Source of the DNA: Lentibacillus halodurans
GTDB taxonomy: Bacteria; Bacillota; Bacilli; Bacillales; Amphibacillaceae
Assembly (NCBI RefSeq): GCF_900112045.1
Contig: NZ_FOJW01000007.1
Location: 156,595 to 220,594 of the forward strand
DNA length: 64,000 nucleotides
Direction of reading: 5' to 3'
Shown here one piece after another: positions 51,489 through 59,994 of the stretch. A program made the position numbers and the translations under genes. The notes beneath the pieces were generated by a model. That model had not been told where the DNA came from. It saw only the letters and a program-made list of their open reading frames with translations, and ran no database searches. How positions within the stretch are numbered: the first letter of the stretch is position 1; each line of letters starts with the position of its first letter.

Positions 51489-51968
51489 ATGTCTGGACCA
51501 AATTTATTACTGACAAGAATTGATAACCGCTTAATTCATGGGCAAGTTGGGGTTACATGGACAAACCATTTAGGAGCGAATTTAGTCGTTGTTGCAAATG
51601 ATAAGGTATCAGAGGACGAGGTGCAGCAAAATTTGATGGATATGGTATTGCCTGATGTGGTTCAAACCCGTTATTTCACATTACAAAAAACAATTGACAT
51701 CATTCATAAAGCTTCACCACGTCAAAAGATATTTTTAGTCGTTCGAGATGTACATGACGCCTTGGTGTTAAAAGAAGGCGGCGTGCCAATTGACCATATT
51801 AATGTTGGAAATATGCACTATGAAGAAGGGAAAGAACAGATTTCATCTACTGTATCCGTGGATGATCGGGATATTAAAGCATTTAAGCGTCTGGGCGAGC
51901 TTGGTGTTGAATTGGATTTACGCAGAGTGCCTGACGAGCGGGGACAGAATATATTGGATTTACTGTAA
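51489..51968 (+). CDS. agaV: PTS IIB component, mannose/galactosamine family
   Basis: A 159-residue protein. ATG 51489 fits GAGAGG nine bases upstream; an ATG at 51480 directly abuts that site. The phosphorylation motif LTRIDNRLIHGQVGVTW carries the active His17, typical of mannose-class IIB proteins, followed by LVVANDKVSEDEVQQ. It passes phosphate from IIA to the incoming amino sugar. Confidence 0.9.
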   Translation: MSGPNLLLTRIDNRLIHGQVGVTWTNHLGANLVVVANDKVSEDEVQQNLMDMVLPDVVQTRYFTLQKTIDIIHKASPRQKIFLVVRDVHDALVLKEGGVPIDHINVGNMHYEEGKEQISSTVSVDDRDIKAFKRLGELGVELDLRRVPDERGQNILDLL

Positions 51969-51999
51969 CAAGACAGCAATTTAAGGGGAGGGGCTTTTT

Positions 52000-52776
52000 A
52001 TGTTAATGGAAGCTATATTAATAGCTTTATGGGCAGGTATTATAGGTATTGACCTTTATGTAGGTTTAACGCATATTCATCGTCCAGTCGTTACAGGACT
52101 TGTTGTCGGACTTATTTTAGGGGACGTCACCACAGGATTGATTGTCGGGGGAACGCTGGAACTTATCTGGATGGGAATGGTTCCGCTTGCCGGTGCTCAG
52201 CCGCCAAATGTTGTAATTGGTGGGGTTATCGGTACTGCATTCGGTATTATCGCAGGCGAGGATCCACAAGCAGCAGTCGGTATTGCCATTCCATTTGCAG
52301 TAGCTGTACAAGGATTAATCACCCTGTTCTTCACAGCTTTTGCTCCCATGATGCATAAGGCAGACCAATTCGCGTTGGATGCCAATTATCGAGGGATTGA
52401 AGGTATTAACTATTTAGGGATCTCTATTCTATTTATATTTAATGCGCTCATTGCTTTTTTGCCAATTTTCTTTGGAGCAGAACAAGCTGCGGCCTATGTT
52501 GAAACAGTTCCACAGTGGATTATTGACGGGCTCTCAATTGCTGGAGGTATCATGCCGGCCATTGGCTTTGCAATGTTGCTGAAAATCATGATGAAAGTTG
52601 AATACGTCATGTTTTTTATTGTCGGATTTGTACTGGCAGCCTATTTGGAGATGCCAATTCTGGCAATTGCATTAATTGGTTTGGCTATCGCGTTGTATGA
52701 TTTTTACCAGAATAAAAATAAACAAGGACCTGATAATCAGGCACCACGGGAGGAGGAGATAACTGATGGGATCTAA
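52000..52776 (+). CDS. agaW: PTS IIC component, mannose/galactosamine family
   Basis: A 258-residue membrane protein starting at ATG 52000 after GGGGAGGGG. About eight hydrophobic helices; conserved stretches GIIGIDLYVGLTHIHRPVVT, GLIVGGTLELIWMGMVPLAG and AQPPNVVIGGVIGTAFGI match EIIC of mannose/sorbose-class PTS. Its last 11 bases overlap the start of the IID gene, so translation is coupled. The partner IID appears broken, which may leave this permease inactive. Confidence 0.9.
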   Translation: MLMEAILIALWAGIIGIDLYVGLTHIHRPVVTGLVVGLILGDVTTGLIVGGTLELIWMGMVPLAGAQPPNVVIGGVIGTAFGIIAGEDPQAAVGIAIPFAVAVQGLITLFFTAFAPMMHKADQFALDANYRGIEGINYLGISILFIFNALIAFLPIFFGAEQAAAYVETVPQWIIDGLSIAGGIMPAIGFAMLLKIMMKVEYVMFFIVGFVLAAYLEMPILAIALIGLAIALYDFYQNKNKQGPDNQAPREEEITDGI

Positions 52777-53576
52777 TATGTATGAAAATCAAACCCCAGC
52801 CGCAGAGCTAAATTCGAAACAATTACGTCATCTTGTTTGGCGATCTTTGCTATTACAAGCTTCATTTAATTATGAACGCATGCAGGCGGCCGGCTGGCTT
52901 TATTCTGCCGGGATTGCGTCATGTTCATCAGAATAAAAAAGATTTAAGTAAATCTATGAAAGATCATATGGAATTTTTTAATACGCATCCATTCCTTGTT
53001 ACATTCATTATGGGCGTTATTCTTGCCATGGAAGGTAAGAAAGAGGACAGAGAAGCTATTCGTGGTATTAAGGTTGCCACGATGGGTCCTTTAGGTGGTA
53101 TTGGGGACGCGTTGTTTTACCTTACGTTACTTCCGATAACGGCTGGTATAGGTGCGTCGCTCGCAGTTGATGGAAACTTTCTGGGACCTGTTGTCTTTTT
53201 GATTATGTTTAACATTATTCACTTTGGTGCCCGGTTTGGTTTGATGACGTATGGTTATAAAGCAGGTGTGAAAGCGATCGCAAAATTAAAAGAAGGGACC
53301 CAGCATGTATCTCGCGCAGCATCGATTGTCGGTCTAACCGTTGTTGGAGGTTTGATTGCAACGTATGTATCCTTCCAAATTGATTATGTGTGGGAGTCCG
53401 GTGAATCTGAATTAAATATACAGACTGATGTGTTAGATCAAATTATGCCTGCTATGCTGCCACTGGCTTATACGCTTTTAGTTTACTGGCTGCTGAAAAA
53501 AGGACGATCACCATTAACACTTATAGGTGTTACCGTTGTTGTCGGGCTTATAGGATCCTACTTTAACATTATGTAA
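52766..53576 (+). pseudogene. agaE: PTS IID component, frameshifted
   Basis: The reading frame starting at ATG 52766 inside the IIC gene gives the proper IID N-terminus, HLVWRSLLLQASFNYERMQ then AAGWLYS, but stops at 52934-52936 after 56 codons. The rest of the protein continues in another frame as LPGLRHVHQNKKDLSKSMKD, HMEFFNTHPFLVTFIMGVIL and on to 53576. The break lies near 52910 in TATTCTGCCGGG, where one extra or two missing bases would rejoin the frames. Everything else of a roughly 270-residue IID is intact, so the lesion is recent or a sequencing error. IID is essential for mannose-class transport. Confidence 0.85.
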
Positions 53577-53646
53577 AAGACGGAGAGGTATTCTATACAG
53601 AGAAATCCTTATCTTTAATCATATCATCAAAAAAGGGGCTGCTATC

Positions 53647-54063
53647 ATGATTGGGATTGTTTTGACAGGACATGGATCATTTCCAAAGGGAATATTGCAA
53701 TCTGTCGAATTAATTACTGGGGAAGTGAAGCAGGCAGAAGTCATTCCATTTGAAGAAGATCAAGAGAAGCTTGAGAAGGAAATTGAACAAGCAATCGAAA
53801 AAGTGGATGCAGGTTCTGGTGTTGTTTGCTTTGCCGATTTAGCTGGCGGAACACCATTTAATGTTTGCTCGAGAATTGCTGCTGCTAAGGAGGATGTTCG
53901 GGTAGTTGGCGGCACGAATTCGCCAATGCTGTTAAGCGGTTTATTTCAGCGTGCTTTAGCTATCGATGAATTTGTAGAAATCATATTAAAAGAAGGAAAA
54001 AGCAATATAAAGGAATTTGAGATGAAGCAAAAGAAGATAGCTTCAGATGAGGGCGGAATCTAG
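53647..54063 (+). CDS. agaF: PTS IIA component, mannose/galactosamine family
   Basis: A 138-residue cytoplasmic protein starting at ATG 53647 after AAAGGGG. The motif IGIVLTGHGSFPKGI carries phosphoacceptor His9, and CFADLAGGTPFNVCSRIAA is the usual second signature. It takes phosphate from HPr and gives it to IIB. The last residues overlap the first base of the deacetylase remnant. Confidence 0.9.
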   Translation: MIGIVLTGHGSFPKGILQSVELITGEVKQAEVIPFEEDQEKLEKEIEQAIEKVDAGSGVVCFADLAGGTPFNVCSRIAAAKEDVRVVGGTNSPMLLSGLFQRALAIDEFVEIILKEGKSNIKEFEMKQKKIASDEGGI

Positions 54064-54206
54064 CAGCAAGCCTTGGCCGTGACGATGAGATTGGAAGCAT
54101 AGCCGATGAGAAACTAGCAGATTATGTTGTCATTGGTGATAACTTTTTGGTACAGGCAGCTGCGGTCGCTGGGGTAGTTCAATTCTGCAAAAAACCAAGT
54201 AGGTGA
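54063..54206 (+). pseudogene. C-terminal remnant of an AgaA/NagA amino-sugar-6-phosphate deacetylase
   Basis: A 47-codon frame with no start reads AASLGRDDEIGSIADEKLAD followed by YVVIGDNFLVQAAAVAGVVQ and ends at TGA 54204-54206. This is the C-terminal signature of N-acetylglucosamine/galactosamine-6-phosphate deacetylases (L-G-x-x-D-x-x-G-S-I-x-x-G-K-x-A-D, then V-x-D-x-x-x-x-V-x-x-x-x-V-x-G-x-V). It sits exactly where agaA occurs in aga operons, between PTS and kinase genes, so a deletion has removed about 340 codons. The pathway here can no longer deacetylate GalNAc-6-phosphate unless a nagA elsewhere does so. Confidence 0.8.
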
Positions 54207-54210
54207 AGGT

Positions 54211-55149
54211 ATGATTTTAACCGTTACACTAAATCCTTCTGTCGACATAAGTTATAAGCTTAACCATTTTTCACTTGACAGTGTAAATCGTGTTGCTGAT
54301 GTTACGAAAACTGCCGGAGGGAAAGGACTGAACGTAGCAAGGGTTCTGAAACAGCTTGGAGAAGAAGTTGCATCCTCAGGTTTTTTAGGTGGCAGTTTAG
54401 GTGGCTTTATTCGGAGGGGCATCTCCAAGCTGGGTATACATGATTATTTTGTCCATATAGAAGGTGAAACACGTAATTGTATCGCTGTGATTCATGAGGG
54501 ACAACAGACGGAAATGTTAGAATCTGGTCCACAAGTTGATAAAGATGAAGTCAGTCAGTTTTTAGATGAATTTTCTGAATATGTGCAAAAAGTTGATATT
54601 GTAACTATTTCCGGAAGTTTACCTAAAGGACTAGATAATGATTTTTATGTACAACTCGTTAAGCTTGCCAATGAGTACGAAACACCTTTATTACTGGATA
54701 CAAAAGGTGAACTCCTTGAGCAAACACTTGCATTTGAACATAAACCTTTCCTGATCAAGCCGAACCGGGAAGAACTGGAAGATTTAATTGGAGAAAAAAT
54801 AAACGATGAGGCACAAATGGTTGCTGCATTAACAACACAGCGGTTCACGAATGTCCCTTGGGTAGTTGTGACAGCAGGAGATTCAGGAGCTATTGTAAAA
54901 CACAGTCAGGGCATTTATCGGGTGACGACACCTAAAGTAGATGCGGTAAATCCGGTTGGTTCAGGTGACGCTGTAATCGCGGGTTTTGCTTCAGGACTGT
55001 CGCACAAATTGGATGATGAACGATTGATCAAATATGGACTGGCCATGGGTGTTTTAAATGCAATGGAAGCGAAAACGGGTTCCATAAACCCGGCTAAGAT
55101 AAGCTGGTGTATGGATCAGATTTTTGTAGAAAAAGTATTAATTAGCTGA
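54211..55149 (+). CDS. lacC: Tagatose-6-phosphate kinase (LacC/PfkB family)
   Basis: A 312-residue PfkB-family kinase starting at ATG 54211 after GTAGGTGAAGG. Motifs: ILTVTLNPSVDISYKL at the start, KTAGGKGLNVARVLKQLGE, DIVTISGSLPKGL and, near the end, VNPVGSGDAVIAGFASGLS with the catalytic Asp. It matches LacC and 1-phosphofructokinase. With LacD following, phosphorylation of tagatose 6-phosphate to the 1,6-bisphosphate is the likely reaction. Confidence 0.88.
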   Translation: MILTVTLNPSVDISYKLNHFSLDSVNRVADVTKTAGGKGLNVARVLKQLGEEVASSGFLGGSLGGFIRRGISKLGIHDYFVHIEGETRNCIAVIHEGQQTEMLESGPQVDKDEVSQFLDEFSEYVQKVDIVTISGSLPKGLDNDFYVQLVKLANEYETPLLLDTKGELLEQTLAFEHKPFLIKPNREELEDLIGEKINDEAQMVAALTTQRFTNVPWVVVTAGDSGAIVKHSQGIYRVTTPKVDAVNPVGSGDAVIAGFASGLSHKLDDERLIKYGLAMGVLNAMEAKTGSINPAKISWCMDQIFVEKVLIS

Positions 55150-55166
55150 AGCAGGGAGGACTAATA

Positions 55167-56159
55167 TTGACGTTAACACCTGGCAAACAACGGGGACTGG
55201 AGTTAATTTCCGATGACGATCATGTTGTATTAGCTACGGCTATGGATCAGCGCGGATCGCTGGGAAAAATGATTAAGTCGTTTAACGATGATATTTCCTA
55301 TGAGGAAGGCTTAACAAAATTTAAAGAAGGTGTCAGTGAAGTACTCGGGAATCAGTCATCGTCACTGTTACTTGATCCCGAGTACGGCTGGAGAGCAGCA
55401 GGTAAATTAAACCATGATACCGGCTTGATTATGGCTTATGAAAAAACCGGTTATGATACATCCGAAAAAGGCAGACTCCCGAATCTGGTGGATGATTACG
55501 CGGTACAGGATTTGGTGAACAAAGGTGCAAACGCGCTTAAACTGTTAGTATATTATGATCATAACGAGGAAGAAAAATATAATACAATAAAAAAAGCATT
55601 TATTAAGCGAGTAGGTGATGAATGTCAACAGAATGACCTGCTGTTTATATTGGAACCTGTGTCATACAGTTCGGAGGGCCTAGGGTCTAAAAGTGCGGCG
55701 TTTGCAAAGAAAAAGCCGGAAATTGTGAAGTACTTTATGGAGGAGTTTTCCAAAGAGGAATATGGAATTGACTTGCTGAAAGTAGAAGTTCCGGTTGCGA
55801 TTTTTAATATTGAAGGCTATGATCAATATGACAATTATCAACCTGTTTTTACCAAAGAAGAAGCAGTAAACTATTATCGCATTTGTTCGAAAACAAGCCG
55901 CTTGCCGTTCATTTATTTAAGCGGTGGTGTGACAAATGACCAGTTTATTGAAACGCTGCATTTTGCCAAAGAGGCTGGTGCTAAGTTTAGTGGCAGCTTA
56001 TGTGGAAGAGCTATCTGGAAAGAAGGGGTTCAGCCATTTGCAGAAGAAAGCAAGGAAGCATATTATGAATGGCTTGAAACGACCGGATCTGATAACTTAA
56101 CAAAAGTGAAAGACGCTATTAAGGATACAGCGACACCATGGACAGCGTTTGTTGAGTAG
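55167..56159 (+). CDS. lacD: Tagatose-1,6-bisphosphate aldolase (class I, LacD)
   Basis: A 330-residue aldolase, the standard LacD length, starting at TTG 55167 after CAGGGAGGACTAATA. Motifs are VLATAMDQRGSLGKMI, SSLLLDPEYGWRAAG, LLVYYDHNEEEKYN, LLKVEVPVAIFNIEG with the Schiff-base Lys, and FIYLSGGVTNDQFIETL. It splits tagatose 1,6-bisphosphate to dihydroxyacetone phosphate and glyceraldehyde 3-phosphate. It ends the operon, just before a strong terminator. Confidence 0.93.
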   Translation: MTLTPGKQRGLELISDDDHVVLATAMDQRGSLGKMIKSFNDDISYEEGLTKFKEGVSEVLGNQSSSLLLDPEYGWRAAGKLNHDTGLIMAYEKTGYDTSEKGRLPNLVDDYAVQDLVNKGANALKLLVYYDHNEEEKYNTIKKAFIKRVGDECQQNDLLFILEPVSYSSEGLGSKSAAFAKKKPEIVKYFMEEFSKEEYGIDLLKVEVPVAIFNIEGYDQYDNYQPVFTKEEAVNYYRICSKTSRLPFIYLSGGVTNDQFIETLHFAKEAGAKFSGSLCGRAIWKEGVQPFAEESKEAYYEWLETTGSDNLTKVKDAIKDTATPWTAFVE

Positions 56160-56170
56160 CAGAACAGTGA

Positions 56171-56207
56171 AAACCAAGTTCGAATTTAAGCGAACTTGGT
56201 TTTTTTG
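56171..56207 (+). terminator. Terminator of the galactosamine operon
   Basis: AAACCAAGTTCG pairs perfectly with CGAACTTGGTTT around AATTTAAG and is followed by TTTTTTGTT. Confidence 0.9.
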
Positions 56208-56462
56208 TTCATCTCTGTTATGGCTGTTCGTCCGTTGGTAAATTGCTGAGATGAATGCCTTCTTCTGCTATATTTTTCTACAGGGGTTGCATTAATTTTT
56301 CTATTAAATTAACATGTGAAATAATGAGCATGTGCTGGAACATGATTCATGAAACAGCTAAGATCTATATAAAAGATAAATATTCCGTGAAACCCAGTAT
56401 AATAGCTGGATTCCAGTGAAATGAAAGTCAAGAATCAGTTCACCAATACACAACATTTAGTA

Positions 56463-56766
56463 TATAATCGAGAGTATAAAAATGCAGCTGACCATTATAA
56501 AGATTTTGGTTTAATCAACCGGAACTGGGGCTCTGTCCCGCGGGGATCGCATTTGAGGAACTGACTAATATTGTGGGTATATACGTTAAACCTGTTCGGA
56601 GCCTGTGGTGCCCTGCAGGACGAACATGAACTTGCGGGCTGGACCTTAAAGCTGTGATCTTGAAACCGATAACATGTGAATGCAGGGGAGAATAAAATCA
56701 AATTACAGCAGTAATGGAAGTAATTGCTTCCATTCATAAATAAATGTTCACAAAGGGGAGAGGAAC
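56463..56766 (+). promoter_or_regulatory. Long structured leader of the ECF operon, unassigned riboswitch candidate
   Basis: A TATAAT at 56463-56468 (with TTCACC 18 bp upstream) suggests transcription from about 56475, giving a leader of roughly 290 bases. It is more GC-rich than its surroundings between 56520 and 56690. Visible stems are GGTT/AACC at 56508-56520, GGGG/TCCC at 56527-56539, and a two-part hairpin TGTTCG-gag-CCTG ... CAGG-a-CGAACA at 56593-56626. CCCTGC (56611-56616) can alternatively pair with GCAGGG (56682-56687). AATGGAAG/CTTCCATT forms a last hairpin. I could not fit TPP, cobalamin, FMN, purine, THF or preQ1 consensus. The stretch 56208-56462 shows nothing else. Confidence 0.45.
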
Positions 56767-57369
56767 ATGCGTAAAAGAAGTGTATGGTCACTGAAGATAT
56801 CAACGGCAGCCATTGTGCTGATTCCGGCAGCGATTGGTATTAACTATCTTGGTAAATTAATTGCCGGGTTATTGAAACTGCCGCTTTGGCTCGATTCTAT
56901 CGGGACGGTGCTTGCGGGTATGCTGGCCGGACCAATTATTGGGGCTTTATCAGGTATTATGAATAATATTATTTATGGGATGACAGTGGATCCAATTTCG
57001 ACCGTCTATGCCATCACAAGTGGTGTGATTGGTATGGGTGTTGGGATTATGGCTTATAAAGGATGGATTGCCAATATTAAAAAGGCGATTGTTATCGGGG
57101 TTGTCGTCGGTTTTGCAGCAGCCATCGTATCGACGCCTTTAAACATTATTTTTTGGGGAGGGCAGACTGGGAACGTATGGGGAGATGCTTTTTATGCGTA
57201 TTTCATTTCCATGGATCTTCCTGTCTGGCTTGCATCGTTCGGTGACAGTATTGTTGTTGATGTTCCGGATAAAGTCGCAACGGTTATTATCAGCTACTTA
57301 ATCTTTAAAGGGTTGCCGAATACACTGACGAATATTTATCGCAGTGATAACGAAATAGAGGAATTATAA
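56767..57369 (+). CDS. ECF transporter substrate-binding (S) component
   Basis: A 200-residue membrane protein starting at ATG 56767 after AAAGGGGAGAGG. Five to six hydrophobic helices are visible; WLDSIGTVLAGMLAGPIIGA and LSGIMNNIIYG near residues 37-65 are the signature of one ECF S-component subgroup. Vitamin-type S components bind the substrate and dock to the T/A/A' module, here encoded directly downstream. The substrate is not obvious from the sequence; it is not clearly RibU, BioY, ThiT, FolT or PanT. A dedicated module and a structured leader suggest regulation by a cofactor-like ligand. Confidence 0.83.
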   Translation: MRKRSVWSLKISTAAIVLIPAAIGINYLGKLIAGLLKLPLWLDSIGTVLAGMLAGPIIGALSGIMNNIIYGMTVDPISTVYAITSGVIGMGVGIMAYKGWIANIKKAIVIGVVVGFAAAIVSTPLNIIFWGGQTGNVWGDAFYAYFISMDLPVWLASFGDSIVVDVPDKVATVIISYLIFKGLPNTLTNIYRSDNEIEEL

Positions 57370-57381
57370 GAGGTTGATGAC

Positions 57382-58149
57382 ATGAGCGCCATGACACTTT
57401 ATGTTGAGAAAAATTCCATCATACACCATATGGATCCGCTGACAAAACTCATGTATGTATTTGTATCGATTGCGGCAACGTATATTGTTCCGGTACATGA
57501 ATTTGTGTTTCTGACAGCAGCGTTCTCTTTGCTGTTGATTATAATCGGAAAAGTATTTATGAAAATATTGCCGATCATAGCAATCAGCATCATTTTAATT
57601 ATTTCAATCATTATCGTACAGGGCATGTTTCATCCGGATAATAAGACCGTCCTATTTTCAATTGGAGCCATTACATTTTATCAGGAAGGTTTATCGTATG
57701 CCGTTTTGCTTACAGTCCGGGTAATCAATATGCTGAGTGCATTTGGCGTACTGATTTTGACAACCAAGCCAGATGAGCTGATTGAACGGCTGATTAAAAA
57801 AGGCATGTCACCTAAAATCGGTTATGTGTTTTTATCAGTTCTCCAGATCATTCCGCAAATACGAGCGACGATGGGGAAAATTGCCGATGCCCAGCGTTCA
57901 AGGGGGATGGAGACCGAGGGGAGTCTGATTGTCCGGATAAGGGCATTTTTTCCGCTAATTGGTCCTGTCGTGCTGAATTCGCTGAATGACACCCGTGAAC
58001 GTGCGATTGCTCTTGAGATGCGGGGCTTTAATACGAAAGGGAAAAAAACGTTTTTAAATGAATCAAGAGAATATCCGTATCGGAAAATCATTCAATTTTT
58101 ACTGATAGCCATATTAATGGCGACAATCGTTTGGAGGGTGCTGCTGTGA
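57382..58149 (+). CDS. ecfT: ECF transporter T component (EcfT)
   Basis: A 255-residue membrane protein starting at ATG 57382 after AAGAGGTTGATG. It begins YVEKNSIIHHMDPLTKLMYV, the EcfT/CbiQ opening motif, has four to six helices, and carries the two coupling motifs with A-x-x-x-R-G: ADAQRSRGMETEGS and ALEMRGFNTKGKK. It links the S component to the two ATPases. It overlaps the next gene slightly. Confidence 0.9.
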   Translation: MSAMTLYVEKNSIIHHMDPLTKLMYVFVSIAATYIVPVHEFVFLTAAFSLLLIIIGKVFMKILPIIAISIILIISIIIVQGMFHPDNKTVLFSIGAITFYQEGLSYAVLLTVRVINMLSAFGVLILTTKPDELIERLIKKGMSPKIGYVFLSVLQIIPQIRATMGKIADAQRSRGMETEGSLIVRIRAFFPLIGPVVLNSLNDTRERAIALEMRGFNTKGKKTFLNESREYPYRKIIQFLLIAILMATIVWRVLL

Positions 58150-58988
58150 ACATCATAGACGTGGAAGGCTTAAAGTATAAATATCCGGACACTGATAAGC
58201 TTGCTCTTAATGACGTTTCGTTCAAGGTAGAAAAGGGAGAATTTATCGGACTGATCGGTCGGAATACCGCAGGAAAATCATCGCTCTGTTTCGCGTTGTC
58301 AGGGCTTGTTCCTCACTTTTTTAAAGGGGCTTATGGCGGAAAAGTTCTGGTTGACGGGATGGAGATTAAACAACATGAGATAGGTGAAATAGCCGCAAAA
58401 GTTGGTCTTGTTTTTGAAAATCCATTTTCACAGATGACCGGCTCAAAATATTCCGTATATGAAGAAATTGCTTTCGGTTTGGAAAACATGGGAATCGAAA
58501 GGAAGGAAATGATTGCCCGAATCGATGAGAGCCTTGAACTGCTTGCTATTAAAGAAATGAAAGATCAAAATCCGTTCGATCTTTCAGGTGGTCAGATGCA
58601 ACGGGTTGCGATTGCCAGTGTGATTGCGATGAGGCCGGATGTCCTGATTCTGGACGAACCCACTTCCCAATTGGATCCACAAGGTTCTGCGGAAGTTTTC
58701 AGAGTTGTGGAGAATCTGACAAAGGAAGGCATGACGATTATCATGGCTGAACACAAGATGGAAAAGATTTCGCAGTATGCAGACAGCGTGTTGCTATTGG
58801 ATGATGGTGAATTAATTGATTATGACACACCAGAAAATGTATTTTCCAGAGATGATTTAATAAACCACGGAATTGCGGCACCCATGGTAACCAGCGTAGC
58901 AAAAGCAATGGGAATGAAGAAATCCGATACAGGCAAATATCCTGTAACACTTTCGGAGATCTCCCGTGAAATGGGTGATCAAAGATGA
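58146..58988 (+). CDS. ECF transporter ATPase, first (EcfA1)
   Basis: A 280-residue ABC ATPase. GTG 58146 follows GGAGG by eight bases and overlaps the EcfT stop. Walker A is GRNTAGKSS, the Q-loop VFENPFSQMTG, the signature LSGGQMQRVAIA and Walker B VLILDEPTSQLD, with the switch His in MAEHKMEKIS. All catalytic elements are intact. It forms a heterodimer with the ATPase encoded next. Confidence 0.9.
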   Translation: MNIIDVEGLKYKYPDTDKLALNDVSFKVEKGEFIGLIGRNTAGKSSLCFALSGLVPHFFKGAYGGKVLVDGMEIKQHEIGEIAAKVGLVFENPFSQMTGSKYSVYEEIAFGLENMGIERKEMIARIDESLELLAIKEMKDQNPFDLSGGQMQRVAIASVIAMRPDVLILDEPTSQLDPQGSAEVFRVVENLTKEGMTIIMAEHKMEKISQYADSVLLLDDGELIDYDTPENVFSRDDLINHGIAAPMVTSVAKAMGMKKSDTGKYPVTLSEISREMGDQR

Positions 58989-59794
58989 CTGAGTTATTGA
59001 TTAATTATCTGCATTTTTCCTATACAAAAGATATGGAAGTTTTAAAAGGAATCGATTTACACCTGAAGGATCAGACGACCGCGATCGTCGGCCAGAATGG
59101 CGCAGGAAAAACCACATTTGTCAAACTGCTGAAAGGATTGCTGCAGCCAACTGAAGGAGCGATTCAGTTCAATGGAAGTAACACAAAGGATTATACAGCA
59201 GCAAATTTGGCTGAGCATATTGGGATGGTATTTCAAAATCCAAATGATCAGATTTTTAAAAGCAAAGTGCTGAACGAAGTCATGTTTGGTCCCTTGAATA
59301 TTGGACAGGAGGAAAACGAAGCACGTGATAAAGCGCTGGAGGCACTTAAAAAAGTTGGCCTCGAGGATCGGCTTGAAAAAAATCCATACGACTTAAGCTT
59401 ATCGGAGCGAAAAATGATTTCGATTGCCGCTGTCCTGGCAATGGACACGGATGTCGTTATTTTCGATGAACCGACAATGGGGCAGGACTTTGCAGGGAAG
59501 GAAAGGATAAAAGAAATTATCTCCGAGCTTCGAAGTCTGGGGAAACTTGTCTTGTGTATTTTGCACGATATGGACTTTGCCGCAGAGGTTTTTGAACGCA
59601 CGATTGTCTTTAATCAAGGCAATGTATTATTGGATGGGTCGACAAGAGATGTTTTTTCTGATGAAAACGTACTGGAGCAGGCATTTCTGGAGCAGCCACA
59701 CGTTATGCAAATCGCCAAAAACATTGGACTGGATGGCATTTATACGACAGAGAGTGAACTGGTAGCGGCTTTGGAAAGGGCCTGGTTTGACTAG
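58985..59794 (+). CDS. ECF transporter ATPase, second (EcfA2), with altered signature motif
   Basis: A 269-residue ABC ATPase overlapping the previous gene by four bases (ATGA). Walker A GQNGAGKTT, Q-loop VFQNPNDQIF and Walker B VVIFDEPTMGQD are normal, with His in CILHDMDFAAE. The signature motif, however, reads LSLSERKMISIA in place of LSGGQ, so one of the two ATP sites in the heterodimer is probably weakened or non-hydrolysing. Some asymmetric ECF and other ABC heterodimers behave this way. The operon ends here; 59795-59994 contains no gene or clear terminator. Confidence 0.88.
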   Translation: MTELLINYLHFSYTKDMEVLKGIDLHLKDQTTAIVGQNGAGKTTFVKLLKGLLQPTEGAIQFNGSNTKDYTAANLAEHIGMVFQNPNDQIFKSKVLNEVMFGPLNIGQEENEARDKALEALKKVGLEDRLEKNPYDLSLSERKMISIAAVLAMDTDVVIFDEPTMGQDFAGKERIKEIISELRSLGKLVLCILHDMDFAAEVFERTIVFNQGNVLLDGSTRDVFSDENVLEQAFLEQPHVMQIAKNIGLDGIYTTESELVAALERAWFD

Positions 59795-59994
59795 TCATGT
59801 ATTTCGCCGGAAAAATTACAATATGGGCGATTGTGTAGAAATACCTTGATTCCAAGTTTATCGATTCGAGCTTTTCGCTGGCTGCTTCTATCTACGTGAC
59901 AATTTCCTGACACTTATATGATCACCTATCTTTAAAACGCCTATGTTGGGGTAAATTATAGGTATGCATTCCCTCTGCATAAGGAGTTGTTACG

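Noticed and set aside
56463..56766. TPP or cobalamin riboswitch before the ECF genes
   Set aside because: TGTCCCGC and AACTGG fragments recall the cobalamin element, but its B12-box and paired blocks are missing; the TPP CTGAGA and ACCTGATCTGG blocks are absent too.
56495..56803. A 102-codon minus-strand frame in the ECF leader
   Set aside because: It runs through the structured leader and into the S-component gene, has no ribosome site and shows no family motif.
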